Shown here piece by piece: positions 1-7,565 of a DNA stretch of 54,372 nucleotides. The notes beneath the pieces were generated by a model that saw only the letters and a program-made list of their open reading frames with translations, was not told the origin of the DNA and did not search any database. The DNA is from Weeksellaceae bacterium. GTDB taxonomy: Bacteria; Bacteroidota; Bacteroidia; Flavobacteriales; Weeksellaceae. A program made the position numbers and the translations under genes. The stretch lies in assembly GCA_022013695.1 (NCBI GenBank), contig JAKLPS010000003.1:1-54372 (forward strand). Direction: 5' to 3'. How positions within the stretch are numbered: position 1 is the stretch's first letter; the number at the start of each line of letters is the position of its first letter.

Positions 1-113
1 GGAGGGTATATCGTGCTATCAATAACAACCAGGTCATCAAAAAAATTCTCTATATTTTTTTTAAGTTCCCGGGCTGTTTTTATTTCATCTTCGATAATCA
101 ATACTGTAATCAT
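1..113 (-). CDS. LytTR-type response regulator, N-terminal fragment (window edge)
   Basis: Only the first 37 codons lie in the window. The peptide starts MITVLIIEDE and continues with an amphipathic helix, the beta1-alpha1 part of a receiver domain with the acidic pair E8/D9 that helps bind Mg2+. The phosphorylated Asp and the output domain lie outside the window. The start ATG (113-111) overlaps the TGA of the upstream hydroxylase gene (112-110) as ATGA, so translation is probably coupled. A LytS-type sensor kinase is two genes upstream. In such pairs the regulator normally has a LytTR DNA-binding domain, so that part is inferred from context. The receiver call is good and the exact family is inference. 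Confidence 0.75.
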   Translation of the reverse strand, partial: MITVLIIEDEIKTARELKKNIENFFDDLVVIDSTIYP

Positions 114-841
114 TCTTTTGGTGTTTTTTGTTCTAAAGTATTAAAAATTCTGTCCCAAAAAGTAAAATATAAACCAAAGTTTTTTTTAGAATTTTTATGA
201 TGTACATTATGATAAGTTGCCGTATTAATCCATTTTCCCAAAGCTGAATTTGATATTTTTTTAGGAATCAATTCATAGCCCAAATGTCCATAAATATTAA
301 ATAGAATCATAAATAGCAAAAAAAGCCCAATCGCTATCTTGTGAATCGGAATGGTGAAAACAATCACCAAAATAACAGCACCCTCAATAATGGCTTCTGA
401 TGGATGAAAAGAATAGGAAGAAAACGGATTGGGATTGGTAGATTTGTGATGTATCAAATGAATATGCTTGAAAAATAAACGATGATGCATTATTCTGTGC
501 ATAAAATAGAAATAAGTATCGTGTATCAATATTGCCAAAATAATACTAGCAAAAAAATACAAAATACTATGTTCCTGAAAGTTATCATAAATCTGCGTTT
601 TGCTTCTGAAATCATCACTGAAAATTAAAAAAGCATAACCTGCAAAAATTAAAATCGTGAGAAAAGAGTGTTTTATTTCCCGAATGTAATCTTTTTGCAT
701 CGGGAATTTCTGCTGAATTTTTAACCGAACTATTTTAAGTCGCAGGATTCTATAAAAAACAAAATAGGTGATTCCTGCAAGAAAAAAATATCTTAAACTT
801 ATCATTAAGACCAAAAGTGCATAATTTGTTTCGTGTAACAT
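110..841 (-). CDS. Membrane fatty acid/sterol hydroxylase superfamily protein
   Basis: A 243-residue integral membrane protein of the fatty acid hydroxylase (sterol desaturase) superfamily, which uses a histidine-ligated di-iron centre and O2 to hydroxylate or desaturate lipids in the membrane. The histidine clusters are visible: HDTYFYFMHR..HH at residues 107-120, HLIHH at 128-132 and HNVHH at 211-215. Hydrophobic segments lie near 8-30, 60-75, 93-107 and 155-185. The substrate cannot be read from sequence; carotenoid, fatty acid or sphingolipid-like lipids are all possible. It sits between a sensor kinase (4-nt gap upstream) and that kinase's presumed response regulator (ATGA overlap), so its expression is probably tied to the two-component system. 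Confidence 0.85.
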   Translation of the reverse strand: MLHETNYALLVLMISLRYFFLAGITYFVFYRILRLKIVRLKIQQKFPMQKDYIREIKHSFLTILIFAGYAFLIFSDDFRSKTQIYDNFQEHSILYFFASIILAILIHDTYFYFMHRIMHHRLFFKHIHLIHHKSTNPNPFSSYSFHPSEAIIEGAVILVIVFTIPIHKIAIGLFLLFMILFNIYGHLGYELIPKKISNSALGKWINTATYHNVHHKNSKKNFGLYFTFWDRIFNTLEQKTPKE

Positions 842-845
842 AATT

Positions 846-1850
846 TTATAAAATTGGAAGTTTTACCGTAAAATACAAGTCATCTTTTTCTATGATAACA
901 TCCTCATTTGATATTATTTTATAGCGCTCTTTTATATTCTTCAAACCTTTCTCTGTGGATTTTTCAGCGCTTATTTTTGGCTGAATATTATTGCGAACCA
1001 CTATTTTATTTTCTGAATAATTAATGGTTATAAACAATGGATTTTTAGCCGATGCAATATTGTGTTTGATGGCATTTTCAATTAAAAGTTGTAAAACCAC
1101 GGGTGGAATTTTGTTGTTTTTAATTTCGTTGGACAGTGCAATGTCTACCATTAAAGCATCTTCAAAACGTTCTTTAAGAATGTGAATATAAGATTTTGTA
1201 AAATCTAATTCTTCAGCAAGTGAAACCAAATCGCTCTCGTTCAATCTCAAAAGATATCGGTATACTTTGGAAAGATTGTTGATAAAATCCTCTGCTTTTT
1301 TATCTTCCACCATCGTACGAAGCGTACTTAGGGAATTGAAAAGGAAGTGCGGACTTATTTGCTGTTTCAAAGACGACAATTGCGCCTCTAGTTTTTCTTT
1401 TTTTAATAGTTCAATTTCCAGATTAATTTTTTGTTTATCAATTAATAATTTTAAATAAAAATTAATAATGTAAATAATCCCGCTAAAAAGAATACCTCGG
1501 AAAAACAAAATTATATTTTCATACTGTATATTTAGTTCTTCTACGATTGGAAAATTTCTATCAAGTAATTTGAAATTAAAGAAAAAATGATTGATAATAA
1601 CGTTATAAATGATAGAAAAAAAACCAGTTACTAAAAAGTAGATGGCAATGCTTGGAATTATTTTCCAGTTTTTGCGTATTATAAATTGAGCAAAATACCA
1701 GTAAATAAAGTTTAGGGTAAATATATAGGCAAAATGCTTTAGTAAAGCCCAATCAGTAATTTGGTCAATCCCAACAATCCTCGGGATAACTATCAAAACA
1801 CTTATGACCAAAGTGATAATGAATCCTATTTTATAATTGGTTCTTTCCAT
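846..1850 (-). CDS. LytS/YehU-type sensor histidine kinase
   Basis: Membrane sensor kinase of the His_kinase (LytS/YehU) family, about 334 residues. About four transmembrane segments occupy the first 145 residues, then a short helix leads into the catalytic region. The phospho-acceptor motif QISPHFLFNSL has its His near residue 168. The ATP-binding N-box is LLIENAIKHN, and a GLKNIKERY segment replaces the G-box. The family phosphorylates a LytTR regulator, presumably the one beginning at 113. A longer frame could start at TTG 1871, but that TTG is part of a near-perfect promoter box, so I place the start at ATG 1850 (MERTNYK). The signal sensed is unknown. Confidence 0.85.
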   Translation of the reverse strand: MERTNYKIGFIITLVISVLIVIPRIVGIDQITDWALLKHFAYIFTLNFIYWYFAQFIIRKNWKIIPSIAIYFLVTGFFSIIYNVIINHFFFNFKLLDRNFPIVEELNIQYENIILFFRGILFSGIIYIINFYLKLLIDKQKINLEIELLKKEKLEAQLSSLKQQISPHFLFNSLSTLRTMVEDKKAEDFINNLSKVYRYLLRLNESDLVSLAEELDFTKSYIHILKERFEDALMVDIALSNEIKNNKIPPVVLQLLIENAIKHNIASAKNPLFITINYSENKIVVRNNIQPKISAEKSTEKGLKNIKERYKIISNEDVIIEKDDLYFTVKLPIL

Positions 1851-1868
1851 TTTTAATAAAAATATGTT

Positions 1869-1903
1869 CAAATATAAATGAATTAAAAAAATACATTCCC
1901 AAA
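1869..1903 (-). promoter_or_regulatory. Bacteroidota-type promoter of the sensor kinase operon
   Basis: On the minus strand TTTG (1903-1900) is followed 23 nt later by TATATTTG (1876-1869), matching the flavobacterial TTG-N17-23-TANNTTTG pattern. Transcription would start near 1862, just upstream of the chosen ATG at 1850. Confidence 0.6.
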
Positions 1904-1997
1904 GAGTTTAATGAAAAGGGCAAAACAAGGGATGAATCGATAGGAAACAATAGAAAATAACGAATAGAAATTATTTCAAAAACCTATTTTAAATTTT

Positions 1998-2005
1998 TAA
2001 ATTTG
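1998..2005 (+). promoter_or_regulatory. Probable -7 box for argS
   Basis: TAAATTTG fits the TANNTTTG consensus and lies 17 nt before the argS ATG. No convincing -33 TTTG is present at the right distance, so this is a half-supported promoter giving a very short leader. Confidence 0.4.
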
Positions 2006-2022
2006 CAACACAAAATTCTGAA

Positions 2023-3786
2023 ATGAATATCATACAACATATACAGTCCAAAATATCCGAGATCGTCCCGAAACTTTATCCCGCAGAAGGCCTGGATCTG
2101 GATGTTCAAAAAAATAAAACCGACTTCGAGGGCGATTTCACCATCGTGATTTTTCCATTGGTAAAACTAGCCAAGAAAAGTCCGGATGTGATTGGGAATG
2201 AACTTGGAGAAGCCCTCATAAACGAAATCGATTTCATTGAAAGCTTCAACATCGTGAAAGGTTTTCTTAATCTTAAACTTAAAGATCAGGTTTTTGCCAA
2301 TCAGTTGTCTGAGCTTGAAGACAATTTTGATAAGGTGACACCGAGAAATTCAACGGTAATGGTGGAATATTCTTCGCCAAATACAAACAAACCTTTGCAC
2401 CTCGGCCACGTTAGAAATAATCTTTTGGGTTATTCTGTTGCTGAAATTTTGAAAGCTGACGGATACAAAGTCATCAAAACACAAATCATTAACGACCGCG
2501 GCATTCACATTTGCAAATCGATGTTGGCCTGGGAAAAATTCGGGAACGGCGAAACGCCTGAATCTACCGGTTTGAAAGGCGATAAATTGGTTGGGAATTA
2601 CTATGTAGAGTTCGATAAATTATATAAATCCGAAATCAAAGCGATGGTTGCAGACGGCATAGACGAGGAAACTGCGAAAAAGCAGGCGCCAAGCATCATC
2701 GAGGCTCAGGAAATGCTTTTGAAATGGGAAAATAATGACCCGGAAATTCGACAACTTTGGGCTATGATGAACGCTTGGGTTTATGCTGGTTTCAACGAGA
2801 CGTATTCCCGGTTGGGCGTTGATTTTGACCAAGTTCAATACGAAAGCACTACCTATATTCTTGGAAAAGATTTAATTCAAAAAGGTCTTGAGAAAGGCGT
2901 TTTGTACCGAAAAGAAGATGGCTCGGTTTGGTGCGATTTGACCGACGACGGTTTGGATCAGAAACTGCTTTTACGTTCCGACGGAACTTCGGTTTATATG
3001 ACGCAGGATCTTGGAACTGCGGTGCAACGCTTCGAAGAAAATGATATTCAAAAACTGATCTATACCGTTGGGAATGAGCAGGATTATCACTTCCAAGTCT
3101 TGTTCAAAATCCTCAAAAAACTGGGTTACGAATGGGCCGATCAGCTTTACCATTTGTCTTACGGAATGGTGGAACTGCCTGAAGGAAAAATGAAATCCCG
3201 AGAAGGAACCGTGGTTGACGCAGACGACTTGATTGACGAAATGTATCAAACTGCGAAAGAAAAATCCCAGGAATTGGGCAAAATGGAAACACTTTCGGAC
3301 GAGGAACGGGAAAAATCTTACGAGACCATTGGCTTGGGCGCTTTGAAATATTTCATTTTGAAAGTAGATCCGAGAAAGAAAATGCTTTTCAATCCTGCGG
3401 AAAGCATTGATTTTAACGGGAATACAGGACCTTTCCTCCAATATACTTATGCGAGAATCCAGTCGCTTTTGGCAAAGGCCGAATATTCCGGTAAAGAAAA
3501 CTTCGGAGCTTATGTTCCAAATGAAGATGAGAAAGATGTGATTATGCTTTTGGCAGAATTCAAGGAGGTAATTGCACGTTCTGCGGAGTCTCTGAGTCCG
3601 GCTTTGGTGGCGAATTACGTTTATGAATTGGTGAAATCTTACAACTCCTTTTACCAAAACCATCCCATCGTAAAACAAGAAAATCCGGAGGCGAGGCAGT
3701 TCCGTCTTCAACTATCGGACTTGGTGGGGAAAACGATCAAGAAAGCGTTGTCACTTCTTGGAATCAGGGTGGTGAATAGAATGTAA
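2023..3786 (+). CDS. argS: Arginyl-tRNA synthetase
   Basis: Cytoplasmic class I aminoacyl-tRNA synthetase that charges tRNA-Arg with arginine, 587 residues, the usual size. An N-terminal Arg_S additional domain (residues 1-90) is followed by the catalytic Rossmann fold with the HIGH-type signature in PNTNKPLHLGHVRNN (about 119-133). The KMSKS-loop equivalent is MKSREGT near 390. An anticodon-binding DALR domain ends in the typical LGIRVVNRM. The gene stands alone on the plus strand and is divergent from the kinase operon. Several long open frames on the opposite strand inside it are shadows. Confidence 0.98.
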   Translation: MNIIQHIQSKISEIVPKLYPAEGLDLDVQKNKTDFEGDFTIVIFPLVKLAKKSPDVIGNELGEALINEIDFIESFNIVKGFLNLKLKDQVFANQLSELEDNFDKVTPRNSTVMVEYSSPNTNKPLHLGHVRNNLLGYSVAEILKADGYKVIKTQIINDRGIHICKSMLAWEKFGNGETPESTGLKGDKLVGNYYVEFDKLYKSEIKAMVADGIDEETAKKQAPSIIEAQEMLLKWENNDPEIRQLWAMMNAWVYAGFNETYSRLGVDFDQVQYESTTYILGKDLIQKGLEKGVLYRKEDGSVWCDLTDDGLDQKLLLRSDGTSVYMTQDLGTAVQRFEENDIQKLIYTVGNEQDYHFQVLFKILKKLGYEWADQLYHLSYGMVELPEGKMKSREGTVVDADDLIDEMYQTAKEKSQELGKMETLSDEEREKSYETIGLGALKYFILKVDPRKKMLFNPAESIDFNGNTGPFLQYTYARIQSLLAKAEYSGKENFGAYVPNEDEKDVIMLLAEFKEVIARSAESLSPALVANYVYELVKSYNSFYQNHPIVKQENPEARQFRLQLSDLVGKTIKKALSLLGIRVVNRM

Positions 3787-3810
3787 AAACCATTAAACTC
3801 CAAAACATTA

Positions 3811-3843
3811 CAAAAAAACAACCATTTGAAATTCAAATGGTTG
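3811..3843 (-). terminator. Intrinsic terminator of tRNA-Gln
   Basis: Inverted arms CAACCATTTGAA (3819-3830) and TTCAAATGGTTG (3832-3843) are followed on the minus strand by a run of seven T (plus-strand A run 3812-3818). It lies directly downstream of the tRNA. There is no T run on the plus strand, so it is unlikely to terminate argS. Confidence 0.75.
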
Positions 3844-3856
3844 CGCTTGTAAAATG

Positions 3857-3927
3857 TAGACCCACAGGGATTCGAACCCCGACTGATGGTACCAAAAACC
3901 AGAGTGCTACCGTTACACCATGGGTCT
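3857..3927 (-). tRNA. tRNA-Gln (anticodon UUG)
   Basis: The cloverleaf can be drawn by hand. The acceptor AGACCCA pairs with TGGGTCT, the D arm is GTGT/GCAC, the anticodon stem is CTGGT/ACCAT around loop TTTTGGT giving anticodon TTG, and the T arm has the TTCGAAT loop. The discriminator base is A. The 27-43 pair (C-U) is mismatched, while the other four anticodon-stem pairs are good. CCA is not encoded. An open frame crossing this gene on the same strand is spurious. Confidence 0.93.
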
Positions 3928-4027
3928 GTCATTTATGGTGGTGCAAATTTAGATTTTTTTTTCTAACTTCCAAACATTTTCCAATAAATTATTCATAATT
4001 TTATACCCTAATTTTTCGCTAAAGCTA

Positions 4028-5065
4028 ATGTTAATCGACCTTTTCAAAGTATCACCCGCCCATCATAAGCCTTCTAAAGAATTTGAAACCAAAGTTTTAG
4101 ACTTCCTCAAAGAATGGTATTCCGACTCAAAAACCGTCCAAATTCAAAGCTCAGGCTCCACAGGAACCCCAAAAATCTTTGATGTCGAAAAATCAAAAAT
4201 GCGCCATTCTGCCGAGATGACCTGCAACTTTTTAGAATTAAAAGAAGGAAATCTTGCGCTACTGTGTCTTCCCATAGAATATATCTCCGGCAAAATGATG
4301 GTCGTACGAAGTATTTTGAGAAATTTGAAACTGCAAATCGCTGACCCGAGCACCCAACCGCTCCAAAATTTGACCGAACAAGTCGATTTCTGCGCTATGA
4401 CACCTTTGCAAGTGGAAAATTCTTTGGACAAAATACACCTGATCAAAAACCTAATCGTTGGCGGAGCGGCCGTCTCGGAAAATTTGAAGAAAAAAATCTC
4501 TCAAGCGCTGCAGTCATCGGCCACTCAGAATCGCATTTTCGAAACCTACGGAATGAGCGAAACGTTTTCTCACATTGCGCTCAAGGAAATTTATCCGAAC
4601 GAGGAAGATTGGTTTACGGTTTTCGACGGCGTCGAGATTGCTTTGGACGAAAGAGGTTGTTTAGAAATTTTTGCCCCGAAATTAAACAAAGAAGTATTGC
4701 ATACGAACGATCTGGCGGAGATCCAAGGCAAAAAGCAATTCCGATTTCTGGGAAGAATCGATAATATTATCAATTCCGCAGGTGCCAAAATCTTCCCCGA
4801 AGAACTGGAAAAAATCGTAAAACAACACATCGCCAACGAAGCCGTTTTCCTGGGAATACCGGATGAAAAATGGGGCGAAAAATTAATCCTCGTGATTGAA
4901 GGCGAGGCCGACGAGGACCTAAAATCAACCATCAATCGGCTGCAATTTCGACAATCGTTTCACAAACCAAAAGAGATTGTTTTTGTACCACAAATCCCGA
5001 GAACGAAAAACGGCAAAGTAAGCCGGCCGGAACTAAAAAAAATGATGGCATCCAAAAACTTTTAG
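4028..5065 (+). CDS. menE: AMP-binding ligase, MenE-like (O-succinylbenzoate-CoA ligase)
   Basis: ANL-superfamily adenylating enzyme, 345 residues, shorter than the roughly 450-residue enterobacterial MenE. It has the ATP loop SSGSTGTPK (41-49), the YGMSETFSHIAL adenine/aryl-binding motif near 174, and the hinge and C-terminal lysine motif RTKNGKVSRPEL near 325-336. MenE converts O-succinylbenzoate to its CoA ester in menaquinone synthesis, the usual quinone of this group. The specific substrate is inferred from the size and class, as compact ligases of this type are typical of flavobacterial men genes. It is followed 10 nt later by arfB in the same direction. Confidence 0.75.
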   Translation: MLIDLFKVSPAHHKPSKEFETKVLDFLKEWYSDSKTVQIQSSGSTGTPKIFDVEKSKMRHSAEMTCNFLELKEGNLALLCLPIEYISGKMMVVRSILRNLKLQIADPSTQPLQNLTEQVDFCAMTPLQVENSLDKIHLIKNLIVGGAAVSENLKKKISQALQSSATQNRIFETYGMSETFSHIALKEIYPNEEDWFTVFDGVEIALDERGCLEIFAPKLNKEVLHTNDLAEIQGKKQFRFLGRIDNIINSAGAKIFPEELEKIVKQHIANEAVFLGIPDEKWGEKLILVIEGEADEDLKSTINRLQFRQSFHKPKEIVFVPQIPRTKNGKVSRPELKKMMASKNF

Positions 5066-5075
5066 CCAAAAAAAA

Positions 5076-5468
5076 ATGAAAGACTTCAGCCCGGAGATCC
5101 TCTACAAAACTTCCCGCTCTTCCGGTGTTGGCGGCCAAAACGTCAACAAGGTGGAAAGCGCGGTGACCGCACTTTGGAACGTCTCGCAAAGTTCTTTTTT
5201 CTCAGAAGATGAGAAGCGGAGAATCGCGGACAAGCTGAAGAACCGAATCAATGCCGACGGGGTTCTTCTAATCACATCCTCGGAAAGCCGCACCCAACTT
5301 CAAAATAAAAAAATCGTGACCGAGAGGATGCTGGAAATGGTAGAAAAATCGCTCTTTGTTCCCAAAAAACGCATCAAAACCAAGCCATCGAAAAGACAAG
5401 TGCAGAAAAGAATCGATACCAAAAAAAAATTATCCGAAAAGAAAGAAAACCGAAAATTCAAATTGTAG
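5076..5468 (+). CDS. arfB: Ribosome-rescue peptidyl-tRNA hydrolase ArfB (YaeJ-like)
   Basis: A 130-residue class-I release-factor-like protein with no codon-recognition domain. The catalytic GGQ is at residues 19-21 within SSGVGGQNVNKVES, and the C-terminal 35 residues are very basic (KKRIKTKPSKRQVQKR). In ArfB such a tail enters the empty mRNA channel of stalled ribosomes while GGQ hydrolyses the peptidyl-tRNA. It is 10 nt downstream of the menE-like gene and probably co-transcribed. Length and motif match the family closely. Confidence 0.92.
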   Translation: MKDFSPEILYKTSRSSGVGGQNVNKVESAVTALWNVSQSSFFSEDEKRRIADKLKNRINADGVLLITSSESRTQLQNKKIVTERMLEMVEKSLFVPKKRIKTKPSKRQVQKRIDTKKKLSEKKENRKFKL

Positions 5469-5653
5469 AACTTTGAAAATCAAGATATTAAATCTCTATT
5501 TTTGACTTTCCCATTATTTCAAAAACATAAATTCAAATCAATCCAACGTTGCCAAAATGCAGCTTTTCGCCGCATAAACAGACGATTTTTTTGACTAAGT
5601 TCAACTTTGTTACCATAAAACTCGTACTTTTACCTCCCTGCATTTTTTAAAAA

Positions 5654-6133
5654 ATGGAAAAAGAAATCACAATCAATTTTGAAGTCATCCCGAGCTACGA
5701 ACAACTTTCAGACCTCGAAAAAACCCTGTTCGACAAGGCCAAAACTATCCGCGAACAGGCCTATGCGCCCTACTCCAATTTCCTCGTCGGCTGCGCCATT
5801 CTCTTGGAAAATGGCGAAATAGTCACAGGCAGCAATCAGGAAAATGCGGCCTATCCCTCGGGATTGTGTGCGGAGCGAACCACTATTTTCTGGACCTCGG
5901 CGAACTATCCCGATGTCAAAATCAAAAAAATATTGGTGATTGGCGCGCCAAAAAACGCTTTAAACTCGCCCGCCATTCCGCCGTGCGGCGCCTGCCGGCA
6001 GTCGATCGTGGAGTATGAAGCCAAGCAAAAAGAAGCCATCCAAATCTATTTCGCATCGCCCAGCGGAGAAATCATCAAAACCAAATCCATCCGAGACCTG
6101 CTGCCCTTCTCCTTCGACGGCACTTTTTTGTAA
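5654..6133 (+). CDS. cdd: Cytidine deaminase
   Basis: Homotetrameric-type cytidine deaminase, 159 residues, which converts cytidine and deoxycytidine to uridine forms in pyrimidine salvage. Zinc ligands and catalytic residues are visible: CAER with C72 and E74, and PPCGACRQ with C110 and C113. The substrate loop YAPYSNFLVG is near 38-47. A 185-bp gap separates it from arfB, so it may have its own promoter, but I found no well-spaced consensus there. It converges on recF. Confidence 0.95.
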   Translation: MEKEITINFEVIPSYEQLSDLEKTLFDKAKTIREQAYAPYSNFLVGCAILLENGEIVTGSNQENAAYPSGLCAERTTIFWTSANYPDVKIKKILVIGAPKNALNSPAIPPCGACRQSIVEYEAKQKEAIQIYFASPSGEIIKTKSIRDLLPFSFDGTFL

Positions 6134-6169
6134 TATTTTTAGGAGCAAGACGCTTGGTCCGGTGGCAGA

Positions 6170-6265
6170 CGTGACTCACCTGCTGTCCACTGTATCTTTT
6201 TTGTTTCCCAACGCTCCAAGGCCAGCGCCCAAACAAAAAAGGATGCCGTTCCCATCAGGGCTATG
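6170..6265. repeat. Structured intergenic element between cdd and recF
   Basis: A locally GC-rich, palindromic block. Arms ATCTTTTTTGTTT (6194-6206) and AAACAAAAAAGGAT (6231-6244) pair. An inner stem CGCT/AGCG (within 6211-6227) caps the hairpin, and an outer CCTG/CAGG pair (6179-6182, 6256-6259) closes it. It lies in the 193-bp gap between two convergent genes and ends on the minus strand with TAGCCCTGATGG. From memory, very similar blocks recur in intergenic DNA of Flavobacterium and Chryseobacterium; I cannot confirm this here. It may act as a bidirectional terminator or be a mobile palindromic repeat. Confidence 0.55.
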
Positions 6266-6326
6266 TTGAGGTTTTGTATTTCTTTTCACCTTTTTTGGGG
6301 GTTCAGAACCGTATCCAATTCTTAGA

Positions 6327-7406
6327 TCAAATCTCAAAAATCCTGCTTTCCTCATCGATTTTTTTTACCATACTTGCCGTCCGGTCTTTGTGCGTATCGG
6401 TGATGAAGATCTGCCCAAAGCTTTCTTTGTTCACAAGTTCTATCAGCTGGGCAACGCGGATATCATCCAATTTATCAAAAATATCATCCAGAAGAAGAAT
6501 GGGAGATTTGCCGGTCAATTCTTTGATCCTGTTGATTTGAGCCAGTTTCAGCGCCACCAAAAAAGACTTTTGTTGCCCTTGAGATCCTATTTTTTTTATC
6601 GGCTGCCCGCTCATCTCGAAAATCAGATCATCCTTATGAACACCTTTGGAAGTGTAGGTCAGAACCCTGTCTTTGTCAATGGACTGCAACAGTAATTCTT
6701 GAAAAGAAGCCTCCGAAAGATGCGAATCATAAACCACGGACACGCTTTCTTTACCGCCGGAAATGATGTCGTAATACTGTTGGACAATGGGATTTAGTTT
6801 TTGCACAAAATCTTTTCGTTTATCAAAAATTCTTGTTCCAAAAGTGGAAAGCGGGTCGTTATAGATTTCCAAAGAATCTTTGTCAAAAGTTCGGTTTTTA
6901 GCAAAATATTTGAGAAGCGCATTTCTCTGCTGAATGGTTTTTTGATACTGAATAAGGTCGAAAAGATAGGGAGAATCGGTCTGCGAAATCATCGCATCCA
7001 GAAACCGGCGGCGGCTTTCGCCAGAATCGGAGATCAGATTGGAATCGTAGGGCGAGATCATTACGCTTGGCAGATAGCCGATGTGATCGGCCAATCGGTC
7101 GTAGGTTTTATCGTTTTTCTTAATAATTTTTTTGGCTTCTCGGGGTTGGAGGATCTTGATGATATCTTCTTTGTCGCCATTTTGGATTTGGGATTCTATG
7201 GCAAAGAAATCTTCGTCCGTCTTGATATTTTGCACATCGCTGTTGCCCAAAAAACTTTTGCCCACAGAGAGGTAATGCAGCGCGTCCAGAATATTGGTTT
7301 TACCGGCGCCATTGTTGCCGACAAAGCAATTGATTTGTGCCGAAAAATCAAAGGAAACGTTCGCGTGGCTTTTGAAATTGAGGAGTGATAGTTTGTTAAT
7401 AATCAT
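6327..7406 (-). CDS. recF: DNA replication/repair protein RecF
   Basis: SMC-like ABC ATPase that helps load RecA at single-stranded gaps, 359 residues. Walker A is GNNGAGKTN at 30-38. The ABC signature region is GSQGQQKSFLVAL near 279, and Walker B with D-loop is ILLLDDIFDKLD near 312. The N-terminus MIINKLSLLNFKSH is canonical. The start ATG (7406-7404) overlaps the TGA of a short open frame upstream (see 7403-7543). It converges with cdd across the structured element. Confidence 0.97.
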   Translation of the reverse strand: MIINKLSLLNFKSHANVSFDFSAQINCFVGNNGAGKTNILDALHYLSVGKSFLGNSDVQNIKTDEDFFAIESQIQNGDKEDIIKILQPREAKKIIKKNDKTYDRLADHIGYLPSVMISPYDSNLISDSGESRRRFLDAMISQTDSPYLFDLIQYQKTIQQRNALLKYFAKNRTFDKDSLEIYNDPLSTFGTRIFDKRKDFVQKLNPIVQQYYDIISGGKESVSVVYDSHLSEASFQELLLQSIDKDRVLTYTSKGVHKDDLIFEMSGQPIKKIGSQGQQKSFLVALKLAQINRIKELTGKSPILLLDDIFDKLDDIRVAQLIELVNKESFGQIFITDTHKDRTASMVKKIDEESRIFEI

Positions 7407-7543
7407 AAGCCTATAACCTGTTTTGGTTCCGCCGTATTTTGAAGGCTATTGTTTCCACCGATTTGCTTGGCAAGTCTTGCATTTTCTCCATCAATCAAAA
7501 ATTTTGGTAAAGATAAAGAAAGGGTTTTAGAATTACTTTCCAA
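7403..7543 (-). other. Short open frame ending in an ATGA overlap with recF (possible small gene or remnant)
   Basis: In the otherwise empty 159-bp gap upstream of recF, one minus-strand frame stays open for 46 codons from TTG 7543 to TGA 7405-7403. The predicted peptide looks protein-like (for example SLPKFLIDGENARLAK, then QNTAEPKQVIGL) but has no ATG or GTG start. Its stop overlaps the recF start as ATGA, the arrangement seen in translational coupling. It could be a small gene with a TTG start, the decayed 3' end of a lost gene, or chance. Confidence 0.3.
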
Positions 7544-7565
7544 TTAAGAAAAGAGGAAACTCATT

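Noticed and set aside
2971-3711. 246-codon minus-strand frame inside argS
   Set aside because: Fully antisense to a certain gene, with no domain signals.
3708-3932. Open frame on the minus strand starting MTDPWCNGSTLV
   Set aside because: It is the translated tRNA-Gln gene plus its terminator, a typical false call.
6801-7388. 195-codon plus-strand frame inside recF
   Set aside because: Antisense shadow of recF.
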